Below are positions 49,110 through 63,495 of a stretch of 64,000 bases of DNA, one piece after another. The first letter of the stretch is position 1; each line of letters begins with the position of its first letter. Origin of the DNA: Turbatrix aceti (taxonomy: Eukaryota; Nematoda; Chromadorea; Rhabditida; Panagrolaimidae); NCBI GenBank assembly GCA_963969345.1, contig OZ017766.1, positions 10,850,001 to 10,914,000 of the forward strand, written 5' to 3'. Below the pieces are notes generated by a model that saw nothing but the letters and a program-made list of their open reading frames with translations, was not told the DNA's origin and did not search any database. The position numbers were made by a program, and so were the translations under genes.

Positions 49110-50713
49110 ACAAAAAAAATGAAGGAAAATTTTTTGTTTGTGTTTTTTTGTTGTACTCCGATACTTTTACAAATTTGAGGATTATAAAGTAAATTCAAAT
49201 GTTGGCATGCTGCAAAAAACAGTATTTTTTTACTTGGAAAAACCATTTAAAATTAAAAAAAAATGCGTGCATAAAACAAATTGAATTTTCACAATTTTTC
49301 TATTTGAAAAAAAAACAACAGCAATTCCTATAAAAATATTGAAGACATTTTTTTTTGTGCAAAAATCGAAATTTTTTTTTTTTTTGTTGCAAAAATCGAA
49401 TTTTTTTTTTGTACACAGGTTTGATATTTATCTATTTAATTTTAGACCGTTTATACAAATAAACGGAAGAAAAAAACAACGACGATTCCTTTGGGTCATA
49501 AAGTATTCCACGTATTCAGTGGCCAAAAAAGTCGTTGTGTACAAAGCATGTTTTTTTTCGCGTTGTTGTGGTAAATGTCTCAAGGGAAGGTTCGTACCAA
49601 ACATTACCGGATGCCAAAAAAAGGAACGATTTTTTTCACGTCTGTCGAATGATGGACACCAAACGGTTTTTTTCGTTTGTCTACGAATGGAAAACAACAT
49701 TTATTTGCTTTTTAAACTAAATCAGTTTTTTTTTAATTTGATCGAAAAATGTAAAAACAAAATGTTTATTTGTTTATTATTTCACTGCGTTATTCAATGT
49801 TTTCATCACTGATCAAAGAAAAAAATTTGAAAAGGGTATCTGCAATTTGCGAACATCGTTTACATAAAATAGGAGGACAAAATACAAAACTGTCACCCTG
49901 TTTATTCTTTTAATTTGATTTTTAGTACAGATCATTATTTTTTTGTGTCTACCATATTTTTATACGATTTTTGTATAATACATATAAAGCTCAAAATTGA
50001 CGGCATTAAAAATCTCGACGTCTGCGTATCAAAAAAAAACATTGTTATAAAAATGTGTGTGTTCTTTTGGTACTTATAAATAATTACATTTCCCGTGTTT
50101 TACACCCACTTTATCACATCCCCAGGGTAACTTAGAGATCGAAAGCGCAGACAAGATGAATACAAAATTTACATATACATATATAACATTTGACGCAAAT
50201 TTTTTTTTGTTAATATTCCAATGTTTATCACTTTCATTTCGTTTTATGATTTCCCGACGACGTTTTTTTGACATTTCACTGTTTGACGAAACATTCATTG
50301 TTGCAACTATTTTAAGATTTTAATACCCGCACGTCCGCAGACTACCGTATACAAGCTCGAAATCCTCTCCACGCATTGTTTTGACGTGCCAGACAAATCT
50401 AAGGTAATACTTTTTCCATTGTTGCTTAGACTAACATTTACCTTTCAGTACCGTAATTTTGTCAAAGGCTGAATGAAGGGATTAAATTTTGACGATTTTG
50501 ACGTTTTTGACGTAGAGGCGTGCTTATGATGACGGTGCATTTTTTATTCACACATAAATAAGCCAGTTTGAGGTAACTTTTTTGTTTTCACTTGTTTTTA
50601 CTCGGCGTAATTTTAGTCTCAACAACAGGTGGGCGCTATTTAAATATTTAAAATTTACTACTTACCTGTGTGTGTGTGGTCTCTGTTGCCTGTTGTCATC
50701 ACAAATCTTCACC
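49110..50713. other. Spacer between WDR59 and srt receptor
   Basis: No further gene supported. The 3' UTR of WDR59 and the srt promoter should be here. The sequence is A/T-rich with long T and A runs; ORFs around 49339-49812 are low in complexity and lack a domain. Confidence 0.55.
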
Positions 50714-52392
50714 ATGAATAACTATTTTTTTCGTCCGGATATAATGGCTCGAGATTACAATTGCTCGTATCGAACCGAAGCCGAATGGCTCAAACTTGCA
50801 AATCCCAACAAATTCATCGCTGTGCTCTACTGTGTCCTTGGTGTCGTCTTTCTCATCGTCTACCTGCCATTCATGATGGTTTTTTTCAAGTCAAATCTCA
50901 TGCGGCACTCGTGTTACAAAATTATGTTTCTCCTCGGAATTATTGACGTCATCACGCTTCCACACGCTCTGCTCGAAGGCTACATGGCATGGCACGGTGC
51001 GATATACTGTACGATGCCAAATCTGACTTATATTTCGAGATGGGTGGGTGGACGTCTGAATCGTGTACATGCATGATCCTGGCGTTCAACAGAGCTCTGG
51101 ATTTGACGTATCCAAAAATGGCAAGAAAGTTATTTGGAGGCTGGAAGACTTATTTATGGCTCCTTATTCCGTGCTTTTATTGGTACTTTTTTTCGTTTTG
51201 TACCTATGCTGTGGAGTTCAATTCGTACTACTATGCTTACTTTTTTGATCCATTTGCTGGAACCCCGGAAAGGCATGGAATGGTGGACAGCGAAACGGTT
51301 GGTTTCTAGATATTTTGAAAAAAATTTTAGCAAACAAAAAACGTGTAAAATCATAGGCACGAAAATTTACACAGTTACAGGTGATAAGAAAAGGAAAAAA
51401 TATTGTTACTTGAAAAAACAGGAGTAATACAATAGAGATTGTCAAATGTTATGCAGCGCACCAAATGTAACAAAACAGTGACAAAAGTTGTTACTCTCAA
51501 AATTTGAAGTAACAAAATAACTCAAAAAAATGTTACTTCGAAAAACAGAAGTAATAAAACAGCGAAATTCGACTTTTATTCAGCGCACTGAAAGTAACAA
51601 AATAAGCCCAAAAAATGTTACTCGCAGAATGAAAAGTAATAAAATAGCGTCAAAAAGTGTTACTCGCGAACATTAATTTTGGCATTTCCAAATTTTAAAA
51701 ATTCCAATAGCGTAATTTGTATTTGTGTTCCAATTTTAATACAAAAGTGCCATTATTGAATTCCCGACGCGAAAACTCATGTAAATCGTTTTTTCACCCC
51801 AAAAAATAACCAAAAGCAGCCAAAAAAAACGTATATCTAGTATACCGTATTTTCAGTACCCCCACTTTGAATTATCAGTCCACAACATTTCCGTAATTGT
51901 CATACTCCTAACTCTCTACCTCAGCCTCTGCATAGCAATAACATATCGCACAAATATGAGCAGTGATGTCGTTCGAGTTAACAAGCTTCAGAGACAAATT
52001 TTTGTCCAAGCCAGTATTATCGTATTTAGTTGCTTCACGGCCGCTGCTGTATACGTGAGTTTAAGCGGATTTTTTTACGTTAAAAAAACGATTGATTACA
52101 ATCGATTACATTTTTCAAAATAAAAAAAAATAAAATTTTTTTTTTACAGGCTTACATGCAATTTTTCCCACCCCCGGTATACGTCGTGGTTATCGGTCAC
52201 GTCTCTTGGCTAACGTGCCACGGATCCGCTGGATTTTCGTATCTTATCTACAATGCGACAATGCGACGTGAAATACAGAAAATATTCACCAAAAAAGAAC
52301 ACCATTCGCTGACGGCTGCTCCGAGAACGGGAACCGCTCAGACAACGATGAATCCGTTGATTGCGACGACTGAGTCCAGTGGAGTTTACTGA
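50714..52392 (+). CDS. Serpentine chemoreceptor, class T (srt-like), with frame break
   Basis: Exons 50714-51297, 51857-52054 and 52150-52392, phases 0. The N-terminus MNNYFFRPDIMARDYNCSY, then SCYKIMFLLGIIDVITLPHA, CMILAFNRALDLTYP and, near the end, MQFFPPPVYVV with HGSAGFSYLIYNATMRREI are the signature of srt receptors (about 330 aa, seven membrane segments). Within exon 1 the frame shifts by one base at about 51038-51052 (GAGATGGGTGGGTGGACG): the first part ends YISRWVGG in frame 1, while the downstream W-TSESCTCMILAFNR is in frame 3. Contiguous conserved coding on both sides rules out an intron. Either one base is missing from the assembly in this G-rich run, or this is a recent pseudogene. 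Intron 1 carries a GTAAC/GTTAC repeat. AATAAA at about 52455. Confidence 0.8.
51400..51680. repeat. GTAAC/GTTAC repeat, copy 8 (srt intron 1)
   Basis: Reverse-oriented copy with GTAACAAAACAGTGACAAAA and GTTACTCGCAGAATGAAAAG units. Confidence 0.75.
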
Positions 52393-52541
52393 TTGCTATC
52401 GGAAGTGGAAATTATTTTTTTGCATTTATCATACATTTTTTGTATCATGTATTTAATAAAAAATGTTAAAGTAAGCGAACAGCCGTTTTGTTTGTGTTAC
52501 CGTAAAAAAGTGCAAAAAAACAGAAAAACAAAAGCAATCTT

Positions 52542-52594
52542 GCTTGGCATTGTGCGACAAAACCCAAAAGGTCATTTGTCACATAATGCCAAGC
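52542..52594. repeat. 20-bp imperfect hairpin
   Basis: GCTTGGCATTGTGCGACAAA (52542-52561) pairs with 52575-52594 (one G-T, one mismatch) around a 13-base loop. It lies past the srt poly(A) signal. It might be a small MITE or a microRNA-like fold; the sequence alone cannot tell. Confidence 0.5.
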
Positions 52595-52631
52595 CAAAAG
52601 TTTATCTCAGTTTTCTATGAACTTTTTTATA

Positions 52632-52914
52632 CCCGCACTCGCATGAGAATCATAACGGAATCATAACGGAATTAGAAGGCTTTGCACGCTGATGTGTTTT
52701 ATTGTGATGCGTTCATTCTCATCCAGTTCATTGTGTTCCGCAGCTCTAATTTAGTCATTGTTTTTTGCTGAATTTTGAATGCGAATAAAGGGGAAAATAG
52801 CTTAGATTTTTTTGCACTTCATTGTGATTCTTCATTTTCATTGTGCGTCTCATTTGATTCTAGCCGCCTTATAATTCCGTTATGATTCCGTTATGATTCT
52901 CATGCGAGTGCGGG
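52632..52914. mobile_element. MITE with 50-bp inverted ends and TA target
   Basis: The ends CCCGCACTCGCATGAGAATC and their inverse continue as near-perfect inverted repeats for about 50 bases, containing two ATAACGGAAT units. TA borders both sides (52630-52631, 52915-52916). At 283 bp with no coding it fits a Tc1/mariner-type miniature element. Confidence 0.8.
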
Positions 52915-53153
52915 TACTTCGATTTTATGAATTCGTTTACTTACTTTCTTTCGTTTTTATAATTTGATCTGCTGTTTTGAACCCAGATAGCAACTATTAA
53001 CCTGTTCCACTGTGATGCATTCAAACTGTTCTTTAGATACATATTTATAAGCTCGTTCTCAGGCATTGGTAAAATTGAATTCATGTACATACATATATAA
53101 TACAAGACAAGAAAAGATGCAACCTTGTCAATCAGCTGGCACTTGTTTTAGCG

Positions 53154-55284
53154 TTAAACCTTTGATATCGTTGATTCTGACCATTGCTTCGGAATTTGCT
53201 GTTTTTGAATCGTGTCTATTAGGGCTTTCGCGCATCGTAGATAAAGAATCGTGATTGTTAGCAGCACAAACAGCGCCATCCATAATATTAATACAACCTT
53301 GAGTGCTTCTTTGGTAAGACAGAGTTCACAGTTTTTAATTGATTGCGAAGTAAAATCGTTTTTGGGCATATCAAAGTTGTCTATTGCCTGAAAGAATGAA
53401 TATTTATTTTTATTTGTATGAGCGGGAGTTGTTTTTATTAAAAAAAATGTTTTACAATAGTTTTTTTTTACATATTTAAAAAATCAATGGCATGCAAAAG
53501 CCAATTTCATCTGACAAAATACGCAAAAAATGTTTCTACTTGTTCAAAAATGAATTTTTTATGTAAAAATAAGACAAAAATTTCCACGCTCTAAAACACG
53601 CTGATCGAGACAGAGGTACTTTTTTAGGGCACATTTCGATGACGAATCGAACAAAATGTGCTTTCATGCAAAAAATATGCCAAAAAGCACATTAAAATAT
53701 TTTATCATTTTTCTGTACAATACACGTAAAAAAATTTTTGTTATAATTTTTTGTATCATGTTTCAAATTTTTTATTTTAGTAACTCAAAATTTTTTATTT
53801 TTGCTTTTCAAAAAAAAGTAGTTTTTTTATTGTTTTACATTTAAAATTGAAATTAAAGTTAAATGTTTGTTTGGAAAATATTTATTAAATGAAAATTACT
53901 GTTCAAAATATAAAAATTATCTGATTTTGTCTGAGAAAAATACGGCCAATTCCATATTTTTCCAATTTCCCAAAAAACCAACCTCTAACGCCACCACAAC
54001 ATCCACCTCCCAATCACTCTTTGCCGTGACATTTGCAGTAGTACTCCTCAAAACCCGTCTCGTAATATTCATACTGCTTGAAACTTCCTGATTATCCACC
54101 GTCAACCTCCTCGCCGGAGGCGGTTGACATTCAGGAATCGGACACGGAAATCCCGGTTCCTTAATATTGATTGCTATCTGGCACTGTATGAATAACGAAT
54201 CCCTGTCTGCGTATTTGTAGACATGTGCTTCCTGCCCAGCGACGAGATCCTCAGGATATTCCAGATTGTTGAGCAGATATCGATCGATAGCGCATCCTTC
54301 GTTGTCGAGTATGTCAACTTTGTAGCCATCTCCATCGTCGACGACGCATGAGTGAACGGTCATGCAAAATGCATTAGGAACGACCGATTTGCATGACCAT
54401 TGATGGTAGATTGGGGTGCCGACGTTGGCGAACGATATTGGTTTGCCGAAAGGGCCTCCTTCCAGAAGCTGAAAAAAAACTTTTTTTTATCAATTTTTTT
54501 TAAATAAAAAAAAATTTTTTAATACAAGAATGAAAAAAATATTTTTAAAATGAAAAAAAAAAATAATTTTTTGTGTAAAAATTAAAAAAAAAGTGTTTTT
54601 TTCAAAAAGCAAAAAATATAATTTTTTTTTAAATTTTTCAAGAACAAATTAAAAAATTTTTTTTTTCATAAAAAAATCTTTTTTTTAACTGAAATTAAAG
54701 AAAACGAAAATTTGAAAAAAAAAGTTTTTCAGTTTTTATTTTCAGAAAAAAACTGAAATTTTTTTTTAGTTTTAAAAAAATTCGAAAAAGGTAAATACCT
54801 CATATTTGCATACCGGCATGGGCACCACACCTGTGTGGTCTCCGAACGGTAGATCGCTGACGTGTAAACTTGTTTCCACAGTTTTCTGATTCTGCTGGTA
54901 CAGACACCTGACTCGGTAGGCTCGGTCGACTTTTGTGACGAAAAATGGGTGAAAAGAGACGACAACTGTCGTTTCAAATACCAAACCTGGCGGTTGTAGA
55001 CTTCTGGATCTTGTTAAACCGCAGGGAGAGTCAAAATTGACTTCAATACTCGTCTTGGCCGGATTCACGCATTCCGGATCCCTGACGTGATTTTTGACAT
55101 AAATCCTGCCCTGGAATGTCTTTTCCGTCGATACCGTGATAATTATTCCTGCTTCACGACATTCAATAACAGGGTCACCGATTACGCCATTGTCGATTGG
55201 AATACCGTCTGTGAGAGGTGATAAGAGTAGGAGCAGGAGCAGAGCGACGAGAAAATCGACAGCAACAACTTGCAGGGTCATCAT
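53154..55284 (-). CDS. Cuticlin, ZP-domain cuticle protein
   Basis: Minus-strand exons 55284-54799, 54468-53983 and 53387-53154, all phase 0; 401 aa. Cuticlins are secreted through a membrane-anchored precursor and polymerise into cuticle layers such as alae or dauer cuticle. A signal peptide (hydrophobic residues 8-25) precedes the mature start IPIDNGVIGDP, which is like the VPVDNGVEGEP of CUT-1. The ZP-N part includes SPCGLTRSRSLQPPG and VVVSFHPFFVTKVDRAYRV. The ZP-C part has AFCMTVHSCVVDDGDGY, YLLNNLEYPEDLVAGQEAHV and FPCPIPEC. A possible furin site RVLR follows, then a transmembrane helix (VVLILWMALFVLLTITIL) and a short tail. The start could be the first or second of two adjacent methionines. 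The exact cuticlin paralogue is not assigned. Confidence 0.93.
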
Positions 55285-58469
<3,185 letters not shown>

Positions 58470-59789
58470 TATTTTTTCTGGAAACTTGGAGACAAAAATA
58501 TTAAACGATTATTGTTGTTTTTTTTTACTGTTAGAAGTTGCTGTTAAAATTTACTTAGTAAATTTACTTAAAATGTGTTTTTTATTTTATAAAAACGTAT
58601 AAAAAATGTGTAGCATCAAAGAAGTGCAAAGAGCAATTTCACCGACATACTAAGAAACGGGAACAAGCCGTGTGCGGGATCGAATGCGAATGCAGTCTGT
58701 GAGAAAATATTAGCCTTCAATTGCCTTTATACTTGTATGCACGTATACATTTACCACGAACGATATACATCGGCATATACTTTATTATTTCCCTTGTATC
58801 ATGCTCATAAAGTGCGTTCAGAAAGGATAGACTCACCCCTAAAATCGGGGTTTTTGGTAAAACGGTTATAGTTACGGTGACGGGAGTAGGCTTAATCGAT
58901 TTGGCGTAAAAAGTTACACTAGAACGTTATGTTCCGAAACCCGTCCCTGATCAAATACGGCCACCAAAAAATAAAATGTATTTTTTGGCCGTTCAGAAAG
59001 GATAGACTCACTTTTGATTTTAATAAGATTTACTAATTATTAAAGCCCAAAAAATACGCGAAGCACGTTTTAATGTAAAAATACGTTGATCTGAATTCAA
59101 AATGTTTCCAAACAAACGATTCACCGTGTACCTGGTAAACATTTTGACCATTTTACTACAAATTAGACCCCCAACATCAATAATGCCTTCCCGAGGGTCC
59201 GTAACCCCCGAGAATAGAAGTCTGTCGGCACAAACGGCCTGCACGTGATGCACCTTCAAGTTTACAAAAGGAATCAGATCAAAAAACACCGTTCTGATTA
59301 ATAGGAAAATAATTTTATTTAAAATAATCGGGCAAATGTTCAGTTTTCAGAGCACTTGGACCCATTTTTTGGTTAAAAAATTTTTTTTTGTTGCGTTCTT
59401 GTTAATAAAATTGTAGCACCAAAGTTCTTAAAAAAAATGTTCCGCGATAATAACATGTCTTAAACTTTGTTTCGCAAAGTTAAAAATAATCGTGTCCGTG
59501 ATGTGAGTAACCGACATCATTTATGGTACTGACATAATAATATTATATTTATTAGACACCCTCGTCATCTGGTAAAGTAAAAAAAATATTATACTAGGTG
59601 TGTCAATCAAAAGCGGAAAGAAAGCGGGGACATTAAATTACATCAAACGTTTATGAAATCAAATGTCACCACCCCAGCAGACTATGTTTTATGAAATCTG
59701 TCTTTCGTTTACTACTTCCCGACTTACCTGACTCCAGTTTGTATTTTTCTTTGTTTTTTTGTTGTTTATTATACAAAAAATATACATAT
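58470..59789. other. Spacer with transposon remnant
   Basis: CGTTCAGAAAGGATAGACTCAC occurs twice in the same orientation (about 58812 and 58991). A minus-strand 89-codon frame (59020-59289) follows; it has normal amino-acid composition but no motif I recognise. This looks like a decayed DNA transposon, perhaps Tc-type. From about 59400 the promoter of the first srh gene begins, and it shares sequence with the region from about 61670. Confidence 0.4.
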
Positions 59790-61195
59790 ATGGTAGTACA
59801 AGATGCGTCACCTGTTGTCAAGCTTATTGTCTGCGTTTCGGGTTCAATTTCATCGGCTATTACAACAATGATGTTTTTATTGCTAATATTTTGCGTCATA
59901 AAAACCAAAAAAAAAGTTGGGTTGTTCAAGTGGTATTTACTGAATCACTCATTTTTTTGTTACCTAACTTCGATGAATTACGGTCTCGGATGGCCCCTGT
60001 ATACGACTCCGGTATACGGTGTCATGGGGATGGGTCTCATGAAGAACTTTTCTCCGCTTCCGAGTATAATTTATCAACAGATATTTTTTACTTGCTGCTT
60101 CACGTACGCTCTTTGTCTGTTGTATTCTCTTTTTTACAGTTACTGTGCGGTAAGTAAAAAATCTATAATTATAATTTTTTCAATGACTAAGAACTTTAGA
60201 CACTCGCTGGGAGACTAAATGAATTTGTCAATTCAAAATGGAGTGCTTTGCTTTTGCTTGTCATTTGCTTTATCATGCAAACGCCCATTGTCTGGTTTTA
60301 CCTCAAAGAATATGGCTTTACCGTTGAAACCATGCAGGAAATGGCGTTGAAGGAAGACGAGGACATGAAACAGTGAGTTTTTTTTTAAATGTGACAAAAA
60401 AAATTTTAAACGAAAATTTTAAAAATTTGATAAAAAAAATTGAAAAAAAAAAAAAAAAAAAAAAAATTTGTTTTAGATTTTTCAACAAGTTTTTTTTTTT
60501 AGATTTTTTTTTTTTTGAGATCTGAAAAAAAAAAAAAAAAAAAAAAAAAATTAAATAAAAAAAAACTGTCAGAAATTTCGCAAACAATTGTTTTTAAAGT
60601 GCACAAAAAAATGTTACAGAAATTATCAATAAATCAATATTTGAAAATTTTTTTTTCTAAAACTTGCCGTTTTAGATTTTTCAACGAGCCTTCGCTCGTA
60701 GTCATGGACAAAGTCAACTTACAAAGTTTTATGGCAGCATTTACGGTGATCTTCGTTGTAATATCAGTCTCAGGAACAATAATTACGGTGCTATGCGTAA
60801 AACGAATGCGTCAACTTCAAAAAATCTCCCAACGAAGTACAAATCACCAGAAAAAATTGCTTTACTACAACCTCGTCGAAGTTTCTATTTTTGTAATTTT
60901 CAACGCAACTCCACTTTTATCAATTTCTTCAATCATGGCTTACAAAATCCCCCCAAATGCCGGTGCCAATCTTTTAAATTGCTTTAACGTTATGTACTAC
61001 TGCCACGGGCTCCTTCAATTCTACGCTACACTCAGCCTCATCGCGCCGTATCGTCAGTATATTAGGGCAAAAATACCCGGAATGAGAATTATATTTCCAG
61101 TCAGTGAACAAAGTTCGACGAGGATCAAAGCGTCACAAATGGTTATATCTGTTTTTGATTACGGAAATAATACCAAATCTGTTATAACGAGATAA
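59790..61195 (+). CDS. Serpentine chemoreceptor, srh-like, copy 1
   Basis: Exons 59790-60149, 60200-60372 and 60676-61195, phases 0 and 2; 350 aa. The start MVVQDASP was chosen because the tandem paralogue starts identically (MVVKDASP). Seven membrane segments are visible. The block GLFKWYLLNHSFFCYLTSMN then GWPLYTTPVYGVMGMG fits TM2-loop-TM3 of srh receptors, and HGLLQFYATLSLIAPYRQYI fits the C-terminal HG...PYR motif of the srh/str superfamily. Receptors of this class act in chemosensory cilia. Intron 2 contains two A tracts of over 20 bases that the paralogue lacks. Membership in the srh/sri/str superfamily is firm; the class is likely srh. Confidence 0.85.
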
Positions 61196-62037
61196 ACTTT
61201 ATGATTGCTTGTTTTGTAGAAGTTTGTTTTCATATTACTCAAAAAATTTGGTTGATTAATTTTTTGGTTCAAAAAAAGGATCCAAACCAAAATCCGAAAT
61301 TTTTGAATACATTATTTGAAAGCAAAAATTTTTGATCACGAATTTTTCGGTTTTTGGTTTGAATCATCTTTCAGTATTTTAAAAATTTTCTAAAATTTTT
61401 GGTTTACGTTGTAAATCAAAAATTTTTGGATTCGAACTGAAATCCAAAATTTTTGGATTCGAACCAAAAACCAAAAATTTTGGATTTAAACTATCCAAAA
61501 ATTTTGGATTTGAACTAAAATTCTGAATTTAAAAGGATCAAAAATTTTCGGATTCGAACAAATGCAAAAAATTTGAATTCGAACAAATCTAAAAGTTTTT
61601 GGTTTTGAGATCTTTTCAGTGCATCGCATCTTTAAAAATATTATACTACATTTACAAAGCGTTGAATATTTGGAACACCAAAGCTCCTCCAAAACACATG
61701 TTCTGAAGACGACTGACTAATCACACGTTTTAGACTTTGTTTCGCGAAACAAAAAATATTGACGTTTTTCACGTGCGTAACCACTGACTTTTTTTTACAT
61801 GTAATATTATTTTAGAAACACTCTTTACCGGGGGAAAAAATAATGTGTATAATCAAACGCGGAAAGAACGAGAAAATCAAATTATTTTTAAACACCACCC
61901 CAGGTTATGTTTTACAATATGAAATCAAGCTTTCGTTGTTCTCCGAAGGTTGACTACATAACCCTCGCTCAACCAACCTGACTTCAGTACCTATTTTTTG
62001 TCGTCCTTTTTTTGTTTCTGTTCATAAAAAAATATTT
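61196..62037. other. Spacer between tandem srh genes
   Basis: Holds imperfect tandem AAAATTTTTGGATTCGAAC units (61255-61610), then a region from about 61670 that parallels 59400-59789 and is probably the duplicated promoter. Both copies share TAGACTTTGTTTCGCGAAAC-like and GCGTAACC-type motifs and an ACCACCCCAG element upstream of the ATG. Confidence 0.6.
61255..61610. repeat. AAAATTTTTGGATTCGAAC tandem repeat
   Basis: About ten imperfect units of 22-30 bases in which CAAAAATTTTTGG and TTCGAACC alternate. AAAATTTT is self-complementary, so the array is rich in small palindromes. It is confined to the srh spacer. Confidence 0.6.
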
Positions 62038-63495
62038 ATGGTAGTAAAAGATGCGTCGCCCGCTGTCAAATTCATTATCTGCGTTTCGGGTTCAATTTCT
62101 TCGGTTCTAACAACAATGCTGTTTTTATTACTCATATTTTGTTCCATAAAAACCAAAAAAAAAGTTGGGTTGTTCAAATGGTATTTACTGAATCATTCAT
62201 TATTTTGTTACCTAACTTCGATGAATTACGGTCTCGGATGGCCCTTGTATACGACTCCGGTATACGGTGTTATGGGAATGGGTCTTCTGCGGAACTCTTC
62301 ACCTCTTCCGAGTATAATTTATCAACAGATATTTTTTACATGTTGCTTCACGTACGCCCTTTGTCTGTTGTATTCTCTTTTTTACAGTTACTGTGCGGTA
62401 AGTAAAAAATCCGTAATTAAATTTTTTTCTATGACTAAGAACTTTAGACACTCGCTGGGAGGCTAAATGAATTTGTCAATTCAAAGTGGAGCGCATTGCT
62501 TTTGTTGGCCATTTGCCTGGTCATGCAGACACCTATTGTCTGGTTTTACCTCAAAGAATATGGCTTTACGATTGAAACCATGCAGGAAATGGCATTCAAG
62601 GAAGATGAGGATATGCAACAGTGAGTTTTTCAAATTAGAATATGAATTTGTTCAGAAGTACTAAATTTGTCAAATTTTACTACAATTTTTTTTTACAATT
62701 TTTGGCAATATTCGCAAACACATTTTCTAAATTGTTTTTGTATACGTTGCGAATAAAATTCAGTTTTTCGAACAAATGAAAGAAACAAAAATAGGTGTAC
62801 AATTTGTTAAATGATAAATATCAAATTCAATGTTTTTTTTTTAACAAAAAATTTCAAATAAAATTTATCATCTTTTGCACAAAAAAAGAAAACGCAGATT
62901 ACCTCACTTTAGTTTTTTTTATTATGAATTAAAATTTACACAAAACAAAAAGCAATACCGGAATTCTCATCCTTACAGATTTTTCGACGAGCCTTCACTA
63001 ATTGTCATGGACAAATCCAGCGTTCAAAGTTTTGTGGCAGCATTTACGGTAATCTTCGTTGTAATATCAGTCTCAGGAACAATAATTACGGTGCTATGCG
63101 TAAAACGAATGCGTCAACTTCAAAAAATCTCCCAACGAAGTACGAATCACCAGAAAAAATTGCTGTACTACAATCTCGTCGAAGTTTCGATTTTTGTGCT
63201 CTTCAACGCGACTCCAATGCTTTCAATGTCGACAATCATGGTTTATAAATTTCCTCCTAATGCCGGTGCCAATATTTTAAATTGCTTTAGCGTCATGTAT
63301 TACTGCCACGGGCCCCTGCAATTTTATGCTACGCTCAGTCTTATCGCGCCGTATCGTCAGTATATTAGGACGAAAATTCCCGGCATGAAAATATTATTTC
63401 CGGCCAATGAAACGTCAACAAAAATCAAAGCTTCACAAATGGTCATTTCTGTTTTTGATTTTGGAATCAATACTAATACTGTTTTATTGAGATAA
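62038..63495 (+). CDS. Serpentine chemoreceptor, srh-like, copy 2
   Basis: Exons 62038-62397, 62448-62620 and 62979-63495, with the same intron positions and phases as copy 1; 349 aa. It is very similar to the copy 1 protein throughout, including KKVGLFKWYLLNHS, GWPLYTTPVYGVMGMGLL and YYNLVEVSIFV, so the two arose by tandem duplication with a period of about 2.25 kb. Exons are more alike than introns, which suggests selection on the proteins. Most changes are conservative, and all frames are open, so both look functional. The short loop segment at the exon 2-exon 3 junction (FDEPSLIVMDKSSVQSF) is one of the more variable parts. Confidence 0.85.
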
